64,000 nucleotides of DNA from contig JAWKJB010000001.1 in the NCBI GenBank assembly GCA_041393965.1, positions 806,001-870,000 on the forward strand, read 5' to 3'. The stretch's first letter is position 1; each line of letters opens with the position of its first letter. The position numbers and the translations under genes were made by a program. The DNA comes from Acidimicrobiia bacterium. Lineage in GTDB: Bacteria > Actinomycetota > Acidimicrobiia > Spongiisociales > UBA5794. Positions 44,281 to 53,950 of this stretch are shown piece by piece. A model generated the notes under the pieces. That model saw only the letters and a list, made by a program, of their open reading frames with translations. It made no database searches and was not told where the DNA came from.

Positions 44281-47200
44281 ATGTTGAGCGAGGTGGCTGC
44301 CGAGATGGGAACACCGAAGTACCCCGGGATTCGGATCACGACCAACGGCAACCAGCTCGTTTCCTACCACACCGAAGCCCGCATCACCCAAGCGGGTGTC
44401 TTCTACCCGATCACGCCATCGACCGAGATGGGTGAGAGCTACCAGCTCGCGTACGCCGAGGGCGTCCTCGATGTGTTCGGCAATTCCAAGATCGCGATCG
44501 AAGCCGAAGGCGAGCACGCAGCACAAGGCGGTGCGATCGCCTACTCGATGACCGGGCGCCGAACCGTGAACTTCACCTCGGGTCAAGGGGTCGTCTACGG
44601 GCTCGAGCAGTACTACCACGCCCCGGGGAAGCTCTCGACGATGGTGGTCGAGGTTGCAGCCCGTGCACTCACCAAGCATGCGCTCAATGTGCACTGCGGT
44701 CACGACGACATCTACTCGGCGATGGACACCGGCTGGATCATGCTGTTCGCAAAAGATGCCCAACAGGCAGCCGACCAGGCGCTGATCCTGAGGCGGGTCA
44801 CCGAACGGTCGCTCAATCCCGGCATGAACATCCAGGACGGCTTCCTCACATCACACCTCGAACGGACCTTCTACAAGCACGAGAGCGAACTCCTGAGGGA
44901 GTACCTCGGCGCCCACGACGACATCATCGACACCCCGACCGCGGCCCAGCGAGCTCTCTTCGGCGCAACCCGACGCAGGGTCCCGATCATGATGGACCTC
45001 AAAAACCCGATGCTGCTCGGTCCCGTGCAGAACCAGGAGCACTACATGAACGGTGTTCTTGCACGGCGAAACAACTTCTCTGAGGACATCCTCCCGATGC
45101 TCGATGCGGCCTACACGGACTTCGCTGCTCTCACCGGTCGTCACTACGGCTTCGTCACCGAGTACCGAACCGAGGATGCAGAGACGGTCTTCGTGTCGCT
45201 CGGTTCGGCCGCAGAGAACATCGAAGCCGTGGTCGACTATCTGCGTGCCGAAGACGGCGCCAGTGTGGGTTCCGTCCACATCAATGTGCTGCGGCCCTTC
45301 CCGGAAGCCGCGCTCGTCGAAGCCTTGGCAGGCAAGAAGCGCGTCATCGTGCTCGAACGGGTCGACGACGGGCTTTCGGGCGACAACCAGCTGACCCGGG
45401 AGCTGCGAGCCGTTCTCAGCAAGGCCCTCGAAGCGGGTCTCGCCGGATTCGCGTCCCACCTTCGGCCCCTCACCGACAAGGACATGCCGCTGATCCTGTC
45501 GGGTTCATACGGGCTCGGATCGCGCGATTTCCGACCTGAGGCGATTATCGGCGCCTACGAGTACGCAACGGGAACCCGGGCCCGGCAGGATGGACGCCGA
45601 GTGACCGACGGCGAAACCTACTTCACGCTCGGTATCGACCACCCGTATGCCGTCGTCGCCGACCGGACCCCGTCGCTTCTCCCGGACGGCGCGATCGCCG
45701 TTCGGTTCCACTCGATCGGGGGTTGGGGGATGATCACCACCGGCAAGAACCTCTCGGAGGTGATCGGTGCCATCGGCGATGACCTCCTCGCGCACCAGAC
45801 CGAAACCGACGAGTTCGGAAGGCTCCAAGAGGTCATCCATGTGTCCGCGAACCCGAAATACGGGTCCGAGAAGAAGGGCGCCCCGACCTCGTACTTCCTC
45901 GTTGCGGCGCCGAAACGGATCCATCCGAACTGCGACCTGCACCATGTCGATGTGGTGCTGTGCTGCGACCCGAAGATCTTCACCCACACGAACCCGCTTG
46001 TCGGTATGAACGACCGTGGCACCTTCGTGTGGGAGTCAGAGGAGGATCCCGAGACGGTCTGGCAACGCATCCCGCCTGCGTACCGGAAGGAGATCATCGA
46101 CAAGAAGATCCGTGTCGTGACGCTCGCCGGGTTCCGCATCGCACGGCAAGCAACGGACCGCCCCGACCTCCAGCTTCGCATGCAGGGAAACGCCTTTCTG
46201 GGAGCGTTCTTTCGTGTGTCGGGCATCCTCGAGGAATACGATGTGTCGGACTCCCGCTTCCGAGAGCTGGTGCGCAACCAGTACACGAAGAAGTTCGGTC
46301 GCTTCGGCGATGCCGTCGTCGAATCGAACATGAAGGTCATGACCGACGGCTTCGACCAAGTCGTCGAGATCGAACACGGTGATCCCGATGCCCCGGATCG
46401 CTCCAGTATGCGACTTTCCGCCCTGGCGGCGTGCGGTTCGTGCAGCGTCGAGGTCCCCGCCGCCGTCGCGCCGAAACAGCAGGAGACGAGGATCCCCCTC
46501 ACGCTTGCCTCGACCTTCAACAAGGAGTTCAAGGCGGGCCTCGGCTACAACCAGCCCTCCACACCGCTTTCGTCGGTGTCGATGATGGCCGCAGGGTCTG
46601 GACGCACGGCGTCGAAGTATGTGGCACGCCGCGACACGCCGGTGTGGATCGCCGAGAACTGCACGGGATGCATGGACTGCATCACGGCATGTCCGGACAC
46701 GGCGCTCCCCAATGTGGCTGCGGACATCGATGTCGTGTTGGGGACGGCTGCCCGCGCGTACATCCTCGATCTCGATGAGCGCGCCAAGATGGTCGAAGCC
46801 CTTCCCGGGCTCGAGGCGTCGATCCGTGCCGAGATGCTCGAGGTCGTCAAGGCGAAGAAGTCGGTCCCGTTCGTTGACATCCTCCGCAAGCATGTCGCAA
46901 CGATCGACACCGTGGGTGAGGTCGCAAAGGACGAGTTCATGGCCCTGTTCGAACGAGTCCCGTTTGCCTACACGAAGACCTCCCACCTGTTCCGTTCGCT
47001 GGAGCGGTCCACGCCAGGGGAGGGCGGGCTGTTCGCGATCATGGTGTCGGACCTGTGCAAGGGCTGCGCCGAGTGCGTCTTCGAGTGCCCGTGGGAGGCA
47101 CTCGAGATGGCTCCCGAGACCCCTGAACTCAACGCAGACCATGTGTCGGGAACGAACTTCCTCGACATGATCCCCGACACTCCCGCCAAGTACCTCGGGC

Positions 47201-48960
47201 GGTTCGATCCGGACGATCCGATCGCATCGACGGCAGCACATCTGAAGAACCACCTGATGGTGCAGTCCAACTATGAGGCCCTCGTGAGCGGTGATGGTGC
47301 GTGCGCAGGTTGCGGCGAAAAGAGCGTGCTGCACGCCGTTGCGTCCCTGACCGAGGCGTACATGCGTCCGCTCTTCCACGCGAAGGCCGATCGCCTCGAC
47401 GACAAAGCGCTCGCATTGGAGGAGCACGGCCTCAAGATGCTCTCTGAGGTCGCGGCGCTCGACCTGGACTCGTATCTTCGCATCAAGACACTGATCGTCC
47501 ACTCCATCATGGGACTCGGCGGCGAGACGGCGGACGACACCGCGACGAGAATCGCAGCGCACGGAGACCCCACCGACAAGGAGCTCATCGACGCCCTTGT
47601 TGTCACGATGCGCCAGGACGCGTTCAACCACCGCGACCTCCAGGCGCTCGACGGGACCATCCCGAACGGCATGTCGGTGATGGCGATGGGGGCCCATACG
47701 GGGTGCAACACCGTGTACGGATCAACCCCGCCGAACAACCCGCATCCCTATCCGTGGATGAACTCGCTCTTCCAGGACGGCGCAACCGTCACATGGCTCC
47801 TCGGTGAGAGCTTCATCGCCGATCACGCGAGGCGGTCCGTCATCCCCGAGCGCCTCGCGGACTACATCAGCCTCGGTGTCGGCCTGTCGAACGACGAGTA
47901 CTTCGAGATGCTCCACATGACCGACCGTGTCATGACCGACCGCGAGATTCGGGAACTCCCGAAGGCGTGGGCCATCGGTGGCGACGGGGGCATGGGCGAC
48001 ATCGGGTATCAGAATGTGTCGAAGGTGGTGCTCCAGAACCGTCCCAATGTCAAGCTGCTGATGCTCGACACCCAGGTGTACTCGAACACCGGTGGCCAGA
48101 ACTCGGATTCGACGCCGATGCCGGGCGGTGGGGACATGAACCAGTTCGGTCCTGCTTCTGAGGGGAAGATGACCGAGAAGAAGGGAGTCGCCGAGTCGTT
48201 CATCTCCGGCCATGGCTCGCCGTTCGTTGCCCAGGTGTCGATGGCCAACACAGCACAGTTCTACAAGTCCCTCCTCGATGCGCTCGATTATCGGGGAACC
48301 GCCTTCATCCAGTCGTACACGACCTGCCAGCCCGAACACGGTGTCGCGGACGATCTGTCGACCCACCAGGCGGGTCTCGTCCGTGACTCGAGGGGGATGC
48401 CCCAGTTCGTGCTCAACCCGCAGCTCGGGGAGACCTACCAAGAGGCTCTCGACATCTCCGGCAACCCGAACCGTGACCGCGACTGGACCGAGATCACCTC
48501 GAAACTGACGGACCGCACCTTCCAGTACACCGTTGCACACTTCGCCGCGACCGAGGCGCGCTTCCGGCGGCATTTGCGGGAGGTCCCGACCACCGATGGC
48601 CTCATCCACCTCGACGACATGCTGCTGCTCGTGAACCAACGCGATGTGGTGGCACGCCGGGTGTTCGACCCGACCCATCGGTCGTATGTCCCGGACTTCG
48701 GCGTGTACATCGAAACCGAAGACGCCGACGGGTCGGTTCGTGTGATGACCCTGTCGCGGCAAGTCGTCTTGTTCTGCGTCGAGCGGCGTCGGGCGTGGCG
48801 CATGCTCCAGTCAAAGGCAGGCGTCACCAACACCGATTACGAGGCGCAGAAGCGGGCCCTCGCTTCGTTCGACGACGACGCTGTTCCGCTTGCGAACCGC
48901 TTCACCGAGATCAGGGTTCGGTTCGACCGCGAACTTGCAGCGACGGCGAGCGGAACCTGA
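44281..48960 (+). CDS. Multi-domain pyruvate:ferredoxin-type 2-oxoacid oxidoreductase
   Basis: A 1559-residue single-chain enzyme turning a 2-oxoacid such as pyruvate into acyl-CoA while reducing ferredoxin. Domain order: alpha domain with FYPITPSTEMGE (about 40), core II domain, gamma domain with FHSIGGWGMITTGKN (about 473-488), two 4Fe-4S clusters (CTGCMDCITACP about 793 and CKGCAECVFECP about 927), then the thiamine-binding beta domain (CAGCGEK about 1007, GDGGMGDIGYQN about 1233, DTQVYSNTGGQNS). Single-chain NifJ enzymes are near 1170-1200 residues; the additional length is between the two clusters, within the beta domain and in a C-terminal extension after about 1400. Which oxoacid is used cannot be told. 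The ATG at 44281 is preceded by a GGGGGT stretch and TAGCAT at 44256. Confidence 0.85.
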   Translation: MLSEVAAEMGTPKYPGIRITTNGNQLVSYHTEARITQAGVFYPITPSTEMGESYQLAYAEGVLDVFGNSKIAIEAEGEHAAQGGAIAYSMTGRRTVNFTSGQGVVYGLEQYYHAPGKLSTMVVEVAARALTKHALNVHCGHDDIYSAMDTGWIMLFAKDAQQAADQALILRRVTERSLNPGMNIQDGFLTSHLERTFYKHESELLREYLGAHDDIIDTPTAAQRALFGATRRRVPIMMDLKNPMLLGPVQNQEHYMNGVLARRNNFSEDILPMLDAAYTDFAALTGRHYGFVTEYRTEDAETVFVSLGSAAENIEAVVDYLRAEDGASVGSVHINVLRPFPEAALVEALAGKKRVIVLERVDDGLSGDNQLTRELRAVLSKALEAGLAGFASHLRPLTDKDMPLILSGSYGLGSRDFRPEAIIGAYEYATGTRARQDGRRVTDGETYFTLGIDHPYAVVADRTPSLLPDGAIAVRFHSIGGWGMITTGKNLSEVIGAIGDDLLAHQTETDEFGRLQEVIHVSANPKYGSEKKGAPTSYFLVAAPKRIHPNCDLHHVDVVLCCDPKIFTHTNPLVGMNDRGTFVWESEEDPETVWQRIPPAYRKEIIDKKIRVVTLAGFRIARQATDRPDLQLRMQGNAFLGAFFRVSGILEEYDVSDSRFRELVRNQYTKKFGRFGDAVVESNMKVMTDGFDQVVEIEHGDPDAPDRSSMRLSALAACGSCSVEVPAAVAPKQQETRIPLTLASTFNKEFKAGLGYNQPSTPLSSVSMMAAGSGRTASKYVARRDTPVWIAENCTGCMDCITACPDTALPNVAADIDVVLGTAARAYILDLDERAKMVEALPGLEASIRAEMLEVVKAKKSVPFVDILRKHVATIDTVGEVAKDEFMALFERVPFAYTKTSHLFRSLERSTPGEGGLFAIMVSDLCKGCAECVFECPWEALEMAPETPELNADHVSGTNFLDMIPDTPAKYLGRFDPDDPIASTAAHLKNHLMVQSNYEALVSGDGACAGCGEKSVLHAVASLTEAYMRPLFHAKADRLDDKALALEEHGLKMLSEVAALDLDSYLRIKTLIVHSIMGLGGETADDTATRIAAHGDPTDKELIDALVVTMRQDAFNHRDLQALDGTIPNGMSVMAMGAHTGCNTVYGSTPPNNPHPYPWMNSLFQDGATVTWLLGESFIADHARRSVIPERLADYISLGVGLSNDEYFEMLHMTDRVMTDREIRELPKAWAIGGDGGMGDIGYQNVSKVVLQNRPNVKLLMLDTQVYSNTGGQNSDSTPMPGGGDMNQFGPASEGKMTEKKGVAESFISGHGSPFVAQVSMANTAQFYKSLLDALDYRGTAFIQSYTTCQPEHGVADDLSTHQAGLVRDSRGMPQFVLNPQLGETYQEALDISGNPNRDRDWTEITSKLTDRTFQYTVAHFAATEARFRRHLREVPTTDGLIHLDDMLLLVNQRDVVARRVFDPTHRSYVPDFGVYIETEDADGSVRVMTLSRQVVLFCVERRRAWRMLQSKAGVTNTDYEAQKRALASFDDDAVPLANRFTEIRVRFDRELAATASGT

Positions 48961-49033
48961 GTTCGATCGGCGCACCTGGCGCCAGCGAAAGCCTCGCCGA
49001 CGAGACCGGGCGACTCGGGGTCGTCGTTGACGG

Positions 49034-50281
49034 TCAGGGGAGAGTCTCGGGGCGTTCGATGCCGATGGGGGTGCCTGCCCGGTCGAGCGGCTGCACCCGG
49101 CCCATCGCCCACCACCCCACCACCAGCGGGACGGTGGCCGTGAGAACTCCGATCCTCGGTGACACGAGGTCCCCGACCCCACCGCTGACGATGGCGGCGA
49201 GGGGCCGCGACCCGAGGAAGGCCATGCTCCACAAAGCCATCACCCTCCCCCTCATATGTTCGTCGAGGCGACGCTGGAGGTTGGCGTTCGTTGTGGTTAC
49301 ACCGAGAAGAAACCCCACCCCCGCGACGAACAGCGACGCAAGCACCATCGCCTCGACCGGGGCGGTTGCGTAGCCAGCGAGGCCCCCGCCAAGGAGCGCG
49401 ATTCCGATCTTGGTCGTGGTCACTGCGCCGAATCGGTTGCGAACACGCCCGACGAAGAACGAGGCGATCGCCGATCCCGTCCCGAAGGCGGTCACCTGGA
49501 GGCCGATGAACCCCTCACCCCGCTCGAAGATGTCGGCGTACGCCGGCGCAAGCGTGTTGACCGGGTCGCCTGCCCATCCGACGGTCAGCGTCGTGAGGAC
49601 CAGCCACAGCATCGCCGGTCGCTGCTTGACATAGGTGAGCCCCGCCCGCACCGACCGATCGGTGCTGAACCGCTCCATGGGGCGCTGCCGGATCAGCGCG
49701 AGGATGACGATGAGGGGGACGAAGGTGAGGACATTGATGCCGAATGCCCAAGCGGCACCAAGTCCTGCCACGATGAGACCGGCAAGAGCCGGCCCGACGG
49801 CCCGCGCAACGGTGAAACTCGCCGAGTTGAGCGCGATAGCGTCCTCGAGATCCGGGGGCTCGACGAGGCCCGGAATGAGGGCATTCATCGCCGATGTCCC
49901 GACGGCGTATCCAAGTCCGATGATCCCGCTCGCGGCCATCACCGGCCAGATCCCCGGCAGTCCATCGATGCCGGTGAGACCGATCCAGATCGCAAGGCCG
50001 ACGGCGCCGGCCGCCGAGATCGCCTGGGCGATGATCAGCAGCTTCCGGCGGTCGAACCGGTCCGACAGTGCCCCCGACCATGGCGACAGGACGAGTGTCG
50101 CGAGGAATTGGAGAACGCTCACCAACCCCACAAGGGTGTTCGAGTTGGTGATCTCGTAGACAACGATCCCCGCGGCGACATTCTGGAACCAGTTGCCGGT
50201 GTTGGAGACAAAGTTGCCCGCGAGGTACGGCCCGAATCGGCGGTCCTTGAGCGCGTGGAAGCTGCCGCGGGTCGCGCTCAT
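49034..50281 (-). CDS. EntS-type MFS exporter
   Basis: A 415-residue protein with about 12 helices, starting FHALKDRRFGPYLAGNFVSNTGNW and carrying SGALSDRFDRRKLL, the MFS motif A loop. This set is typical of the MFS_3 (EntS/enterobactin exporter) family. The substrate is unknown. The ATG at 50281 (MSATRG) is chosen; a longer frame begins 11 codons earlier with no ribosome signal. Confidence 0.82.
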   Translation of the reverse strand: MSATRGSFHALKDRRFGPYLAGNFVSNTGNWFQNVAAGIVVYEITNSNTLVGLVSVLQFLATLVLSPWSGALSDRFDRRKLLIIAQAISAAGAVGLAIWIGLTGIDGLPGIWPVMAASGIIGLGYAVGTSAMNALIPGLVEPPDLEDAIALNSASFTVARAVGPALAGLIVAGLGAAWAFGINVLTFVPLIVILALIRQRPMERFSTDRSVRAGLTYVKQRPAMLWLVLTTLTVGWAGDPVNTLAPAYADIFERGEGFIGLQVTAFGTGSAIASFFVGRVRNRFGAVTTTKIGIALLGGGLAGYATAPVEAMVLASLFVAGVGFLLGVTTTNANLQRRLDEHMRGRVMALWSMAFLGSRPLAAIVSGGVGDLVSPRIGVLTATVPLVVGWWAMGRVQPLDRAGTPIGIERPETLP

Positions 50282-50504
50282 GCCCCTGCACCACATCGAA
50301 CGCAACCGGGGCACCGTTGCGGCGTCGCGGCGTGGCCGGCGCCGTTTCGGGGCACGACGGCACGGATCTGGCCCGGCTCAGGGAGGACACTCGACACCGC
50401 GGCCTACGATACTGCCGCCGCGGCGAGCCAGAGGCCCCGTTTGCGCCCCGCCCCATTGCACTCGCGCACCGCCGCCGCCGGGTGGTCGACCGTGATGTAA
50501 TCGA

Positions 50505-50530
50505 TATGCTAGGGTCGAACACATGTTCGA
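50505..50530 (+). promoter_or_regulatory. LexA (SOS) box and -10 element of the UvrD-like helicase
   Basis: TCGAACACATGTTCGA (50515-50530) is a perfect match to the actinobacterial LexA palindrome TCGAAC-N4-GTTCGA, and the start codon of the gene (50523) lies inside it. TATGCT (50505-50510) is the likely -10, so a bound LexA would cover the transcription start. Confidence 0.85.
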
Positions 50531-52574
50531 TACTGAGACCGTTGCCAAGTACCTTGAGGACCTGAATCCCGACCAGCGTCGGGCGGTTGCCCATGGAGGC
50601 GGTCCGCTGCTCATCGTTGCCGGTGCGGGCACCGGCAAGACCCGGACATTGGCAGCGCGTGTTGCCCGGCTCATCGACGACGGCGTCAGCCCCGAGCGGA
50701 TCCTGCTGCTGACCTTCACCCGACGGGCCGCGTCCGAGATGCTCCGACGCGCCGGATCGCTCATCGAAGGCCGGTCCGCAGGCAAGGTATGGGGAGGGAC
50801 CTTCCATTCGGTCGCCAACCGCCTCTTGCGTCGGTACCCGAACGCGTGCGGGCTCTCGGACGGTTTCACGGTGCTCGACCGAGCCGACACGGAGTCCCTG
50901 TTCGGCATCGTACGCAGTGAGCACGGTTTCGGAACCACCAAGACGCGCTTCCCGCGCAAGGAGACGATCGCATCGATCTACGCACGCGTGGTGAGTTCCC
51001 GGATCCCTCTCGCCGACACGGTCGAGGAACGGTTCCCGTGGTGCCGCGAGCATGTGGACGACATCGCCACCTTGTTCAAGGACTACACGGTGCGCAAGCG
51101 GGAACACAACACCCTCGACTATGACGATCTCCTGCTCTACTGGCAGGCCCTTATGGATTCCGATGCGGGCGCCACGGTTCGCGCGCTCTTCGACCATGTG
51201 CTTGTCGACGAGTACCAGGACACGAACCGGGCCCAAGCAGATCTGCTGATGAGCCTGTGCGGTCCCGGTGGGAACCTCACGGTCGTTGGCGACGACGCCC
51301 AGTCGATCTACTCGTTTCGTGCAGCCGATGTCGACAACATCCTGTCGTTCGCGGACCAATACGAAGGTTGCACCGTGGTCACGCTTGAGCGCAACTACCG
51401 GTCGACTCCCCAGATCCTTGCATCCTCCAACGCGGTGATCGCCGCGTCTCCCGTGGCGTTCGACAAGGTGCTGTGGACGCAACGCAGCGATGGTCCCATG
51501 CCAGAGCTCGTGACCTGCTTCGATGAGCCAGCGCAGGCCGACTGGGTTTGTGACCGTGTCCTGTCCATGCGCGAACAGGGAATCGACCTGCGCGATCAAG
51601 CGGTGTTGTTCCGCACCGGTCACCACAGCAGCGGTCTCGAGATCGAGCTCTCGCGCCGGAACATCCCTTTCGTCAAGTTCGGGGGGCTCAAGTTCCTGGA
51701 AGCGTCCCATGTCAAGGACCTGCTGTCCCTGTTGCGGATTCTCGACAACCCGAAGGACGCACTCGCGTGGAATCGTGTCCTTCTGATGCTGCCGGGCGTC
51801 GGGCCAGCGACCGCAGCCAAGATCATGGACCATCTCGTCGAGGTCGGTGCCGCTGGCGATCTCGATGCCCTCGAGGCCTTCCTTCGCTACGACCTTCCGG
51901 TCGGAAACGAGACGCGAGAGGTGCTTGGGCTGCTCCGGGATGTGCTGTCCGATGCAATGGGGACCGGAGGCGGCGAACCGCCGCCGTCGGTCCAGATCGA
52001 CCGACTCAGGGACTTCTGTGAAGCGGTCTTCGATCGCTGCTACGACGACGCTGCCGCACGGCTCGGCGACATCGAGCACCTTGCGTCGCTCGCAGCCGAC
52101 TATCCGTCACGAAGCCGGTTCCTCACCGAGATCGCACTCGACCCGCCGAACAGCACGACCGACCTCGCGGACGCGCCACACCTCGACGACGACTACCTCA
52201 TCTTGTCGACCATCCACTCGGCGAAAGGCGGCGAGTGGCGCTCGGTGACCGTGATTCATGCTGCGGACGGGAACATCCCTTCGGACATGGCGCTGTCTGA
52301 GCCTGGCGGCCTCGAAGAGGAACGCCGGCTCCTCTATGTGGCGCTCACGCGTGCAAAGGACCATCTCGCCGTCACCGTGCCCCAACGGTTCTACCACAAT
52401 CGACACGGATCCAACGCTGCACACTCGTATGCTCTGCCGAGCCGTTTCCTCGACCCCGCAGTCGACACATTCGTGGCGTCCGCGCACGGGACACCTTGCG
52501 ATGACGACACGGCTCCGGGTCTCGTCGGCGGAGCGGATCGGGTTGGTGAGGTACTCGACCGCCTCTGGGGCTGA
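50523..52574 (+). CDS. UvrD/PcrA-family DNA helicase under SOS control
   Basis: A 683-residue superfamily 1A helicase. Motifs: NPDQRRAVAH (Q), Walker A GAGTGKT (34-40), TFTRRAASEM (Ia), Walker B VLVDEYQDTN, GDDAQSIYSFR (III), ERNYRS (IV), STIHSAKGGEW (V) and RRLLYVALTRAKD (VI). It is slightly shorter than typical UvrD and ends soon after motif VI, so the Tudor-like C-terminal domain of PcrA is missing. A canonical LexA box overlies the start codon, so it should be induced by DNA damage. Confidence 0.92.
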   Translation: MFDTETVAKYLEDLNPDQRRAVAHGGGPLLIVAGAGTGKTRTLAARVARLIDDGVSPERILLLTFTRRAASEMLRRAGSLIEGRSAGKVWGGTFHSVANRLLRRYPNACGLSDGFTVLDRADTESLFGIVRSEHGFGTTKTRFPRKETIASIYARVVSSRIPLADTVEERFPWCREHVDDIATLFKDYTVRKREHNTLDYDDLLLYWQALMDSDAGATVRALFDHVLVDEYQDTNRAQADLLMSLCGPGGNLTVVGDDAQSIYSFRAADVDNILSFADQYEGCTVVTLERNYRSTPQILASSNAVIAASPVAFDKVLWTQRSDGPMPELVTCFDEPAQADWVCDRVLSMREQGIDLRDQAVLFRTGHHSSGLEIELSRRNIPFVKFGGLKFLEASHVKDLLSLLRILDNPKDALAWNRVLLMLPGVGPATAAKIMDHLVEVGAAGDLDALEAFLRYDLPVGNETREVLGLLRDVLSDAMGTGGGEPPPSVQIDRLRDFCEAVFDRCYDDAAARLGDIEHLASLAADYPSRSRFLTEIALDPPNSTTDLADAPHLDDDYLILSTIHSAKGGEWRSVTVIHAADGNIPSDMALSEPGGLEEERRLLYVALTRAKDHLAVTVPQRFYHNRHGSNAAHSYALPSRFLDPAVDTFVASAHGTPCDDDTAPGLVGGADRVGEVLDRLWG

Positions 52575-52620
52575 CGCTTCGCGTCGACGGACCAAACCAG
52601 CCCGGGGGATCGCATCTTCT

Positions 52621-53850
52621 TCAGGCGTCCGAATCGTCGTCGGGTGTTTCGGACCGTCCGATCGGAAGATGGAGCTTGGCCTTCCGTTCGGCCTTCTTGC
52701 GGTCCTTTGCCTCCCGGATGGCTCTCATTCGCGCCTCGTATTCGTCCGGCGATTCGATCATCTCGTTCTCGACGAGTTCGTAGTCGTCGGCATAGGTCTG
52801 GACGAGGGCAGTAATCGTTGCAGCCACGGGGAGCGCGAGGAGGGCCCCGGTGGCGCCGAGGAGCGACGCCCCAACGATTGCCGATCCGAACGCAACCGCG
52901 GGGTGCAGATCCATCGTGTTGGCGGTGATCTTGGGCGACAGCAGGTAGTTCTCGATCTGCTGGTACACGGTAACGGCCACGAGGACCCAGATGGCGGCAG
53001 CCGGATCCTCGAGCAGTGCGATGAGGAAAGGGACGACTCCAGCGAGGTAGGTCCCGACGCTCGGCACGAACTGGCTGACCAGACCGACCCAGAGCGCCAA
53101 TGCAAGGGCGTAGGGGAGACCGAGTATCAGGAAGACCACATAGTGGAATGCGGCGGATGCGGCTGCGAGCAGGAGCCGGCTGTAGATGTAGCCACCGACC
53201 TTCTGAACCGTGATAGACAAGAAGGTGTCGACATGGAGCTGGACGCTCGGTCGCAGGTTGTGCAGGAGCGCCTTCCTGAGGCGTGGGAAGTCGGCGAGGA
53301 TGTAGAACACGAACAGGGCAATCGTCAACGCCCTGAAGACCATCCCGAGGACCGACGAGGTGAAGCCGAGCACCCCGGACAACAGGGTCTCGGCCGCTTC
53401 CTTCGCAACGGTCTGGTAGCCACCCAGTTCCTCGATGAGGGTATCGACGGACCAGGTGGTATCGAAGCTCGCGTTGACCCAGTCGATCGTCTGTTGCACA
53501 TAGCCGGGCAGGGAGTCGATCAACTCGAGGATCTGGTCGACGACGAGCTGCGCGATGGCCAAGGCGAAGACGCCGGCCATCAGGGCCCCCACGACCATGA
53601 CGACGCCCGTCGCGACACCCCGCTTCCATCCCCGGCCCGAGAGACGATCGACCGCGGGAAGCATGGCGAACGCGACGAAGAACGACACGATCATCGTCAT
53701 CACGAAGTCGGTGATGCTCGTGAACATCCAGTGGGCCCCGAAGGCGACGGCCATCACGACGAGGGTGCTGATGATGAGGCGAGGGATCCAGATCCGGTAC
53801 CAGGACCGCTGCATCTGGGCGATCTCTGCCGGTGATTGCTTGGTGGTCAC
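52621..53850 (-). CDS. AI-2E-family permease
   Basis: A 409-residue membrane protein of the AI-2E family (UPF0118), with about eight helices in the usual 2+1+5 arrangement and family landmarks such as GLPYALALALWVGLVSQFVPSVGTYLA and the terminal PVAATITALVQTY helix. Members include AI-2 exporters, Na+/H+ antiporters and permeases of unknown substrate. The C-terminal 60 residues are charged and Lys-rich. It starts with GTG (53850). No quorum-sensing genes are near. Confidence 0.85.
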   Translation of the reverse strand: MTTKQSPAEIAQMQRSWYRIWIPRLIISTLVVMAVAFGAHWMFTSITDFVMTMIVSFFVAFAMLPAVDRLSGRGWKRGVATGVVMVVGALMAGVFALAIAQLVVDQILELIDSLPGYVQQTIDWVNASFDTTWSVDTLIEELGGYQTVAKEAAETLLSGVLGFTSSVLGMVFRALTIALFVFYILADFPRLRKALLHNLRPSVQLHVDTFLSITVQKVGGYIYSRLLLAAASAAFHYVVFLILGLPYALALALWVGLVSQFVPSVGTYLAGVVPFLIALLEDPAAAIWVLVAVTVYQQIENYLLSPKITANTMDLHPAVAFGSAIVGASLLGATGALLALPVAATITALVQTYADDYELVENEMIESPDEYEARMRAIREAKDRKKAERKAKLHLPIGRSETPDDDSDA

Positions 53851-53950
53851 GAACGGTTCCCTCGACGATCCGAGGCATTATGCCACCGAGATGGCCGGAT
53901 TGGCGGTCCGGACCCACCAATGCCCATCAGATGCTGGTGACGATCACCCC

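Noticed and set aside
46036..47697. A 553-codon reverse-strand open frame
   Set aside because: It lies entirely within the oxidoreductase gene on the other strand and has no recognisable domain.
49515..52079. An 854-codon reverse-strand open frame
   Set aside because: It is antisense to the UvrD-like helicase and in a different frame of the MFS gene; Arg/Gly-rich shadow sequence.
52258..53835. A 525-codon forward open frame
   Set aside because: It is antisense to the AI-2E permease and overlaps the helicase end in another frame.
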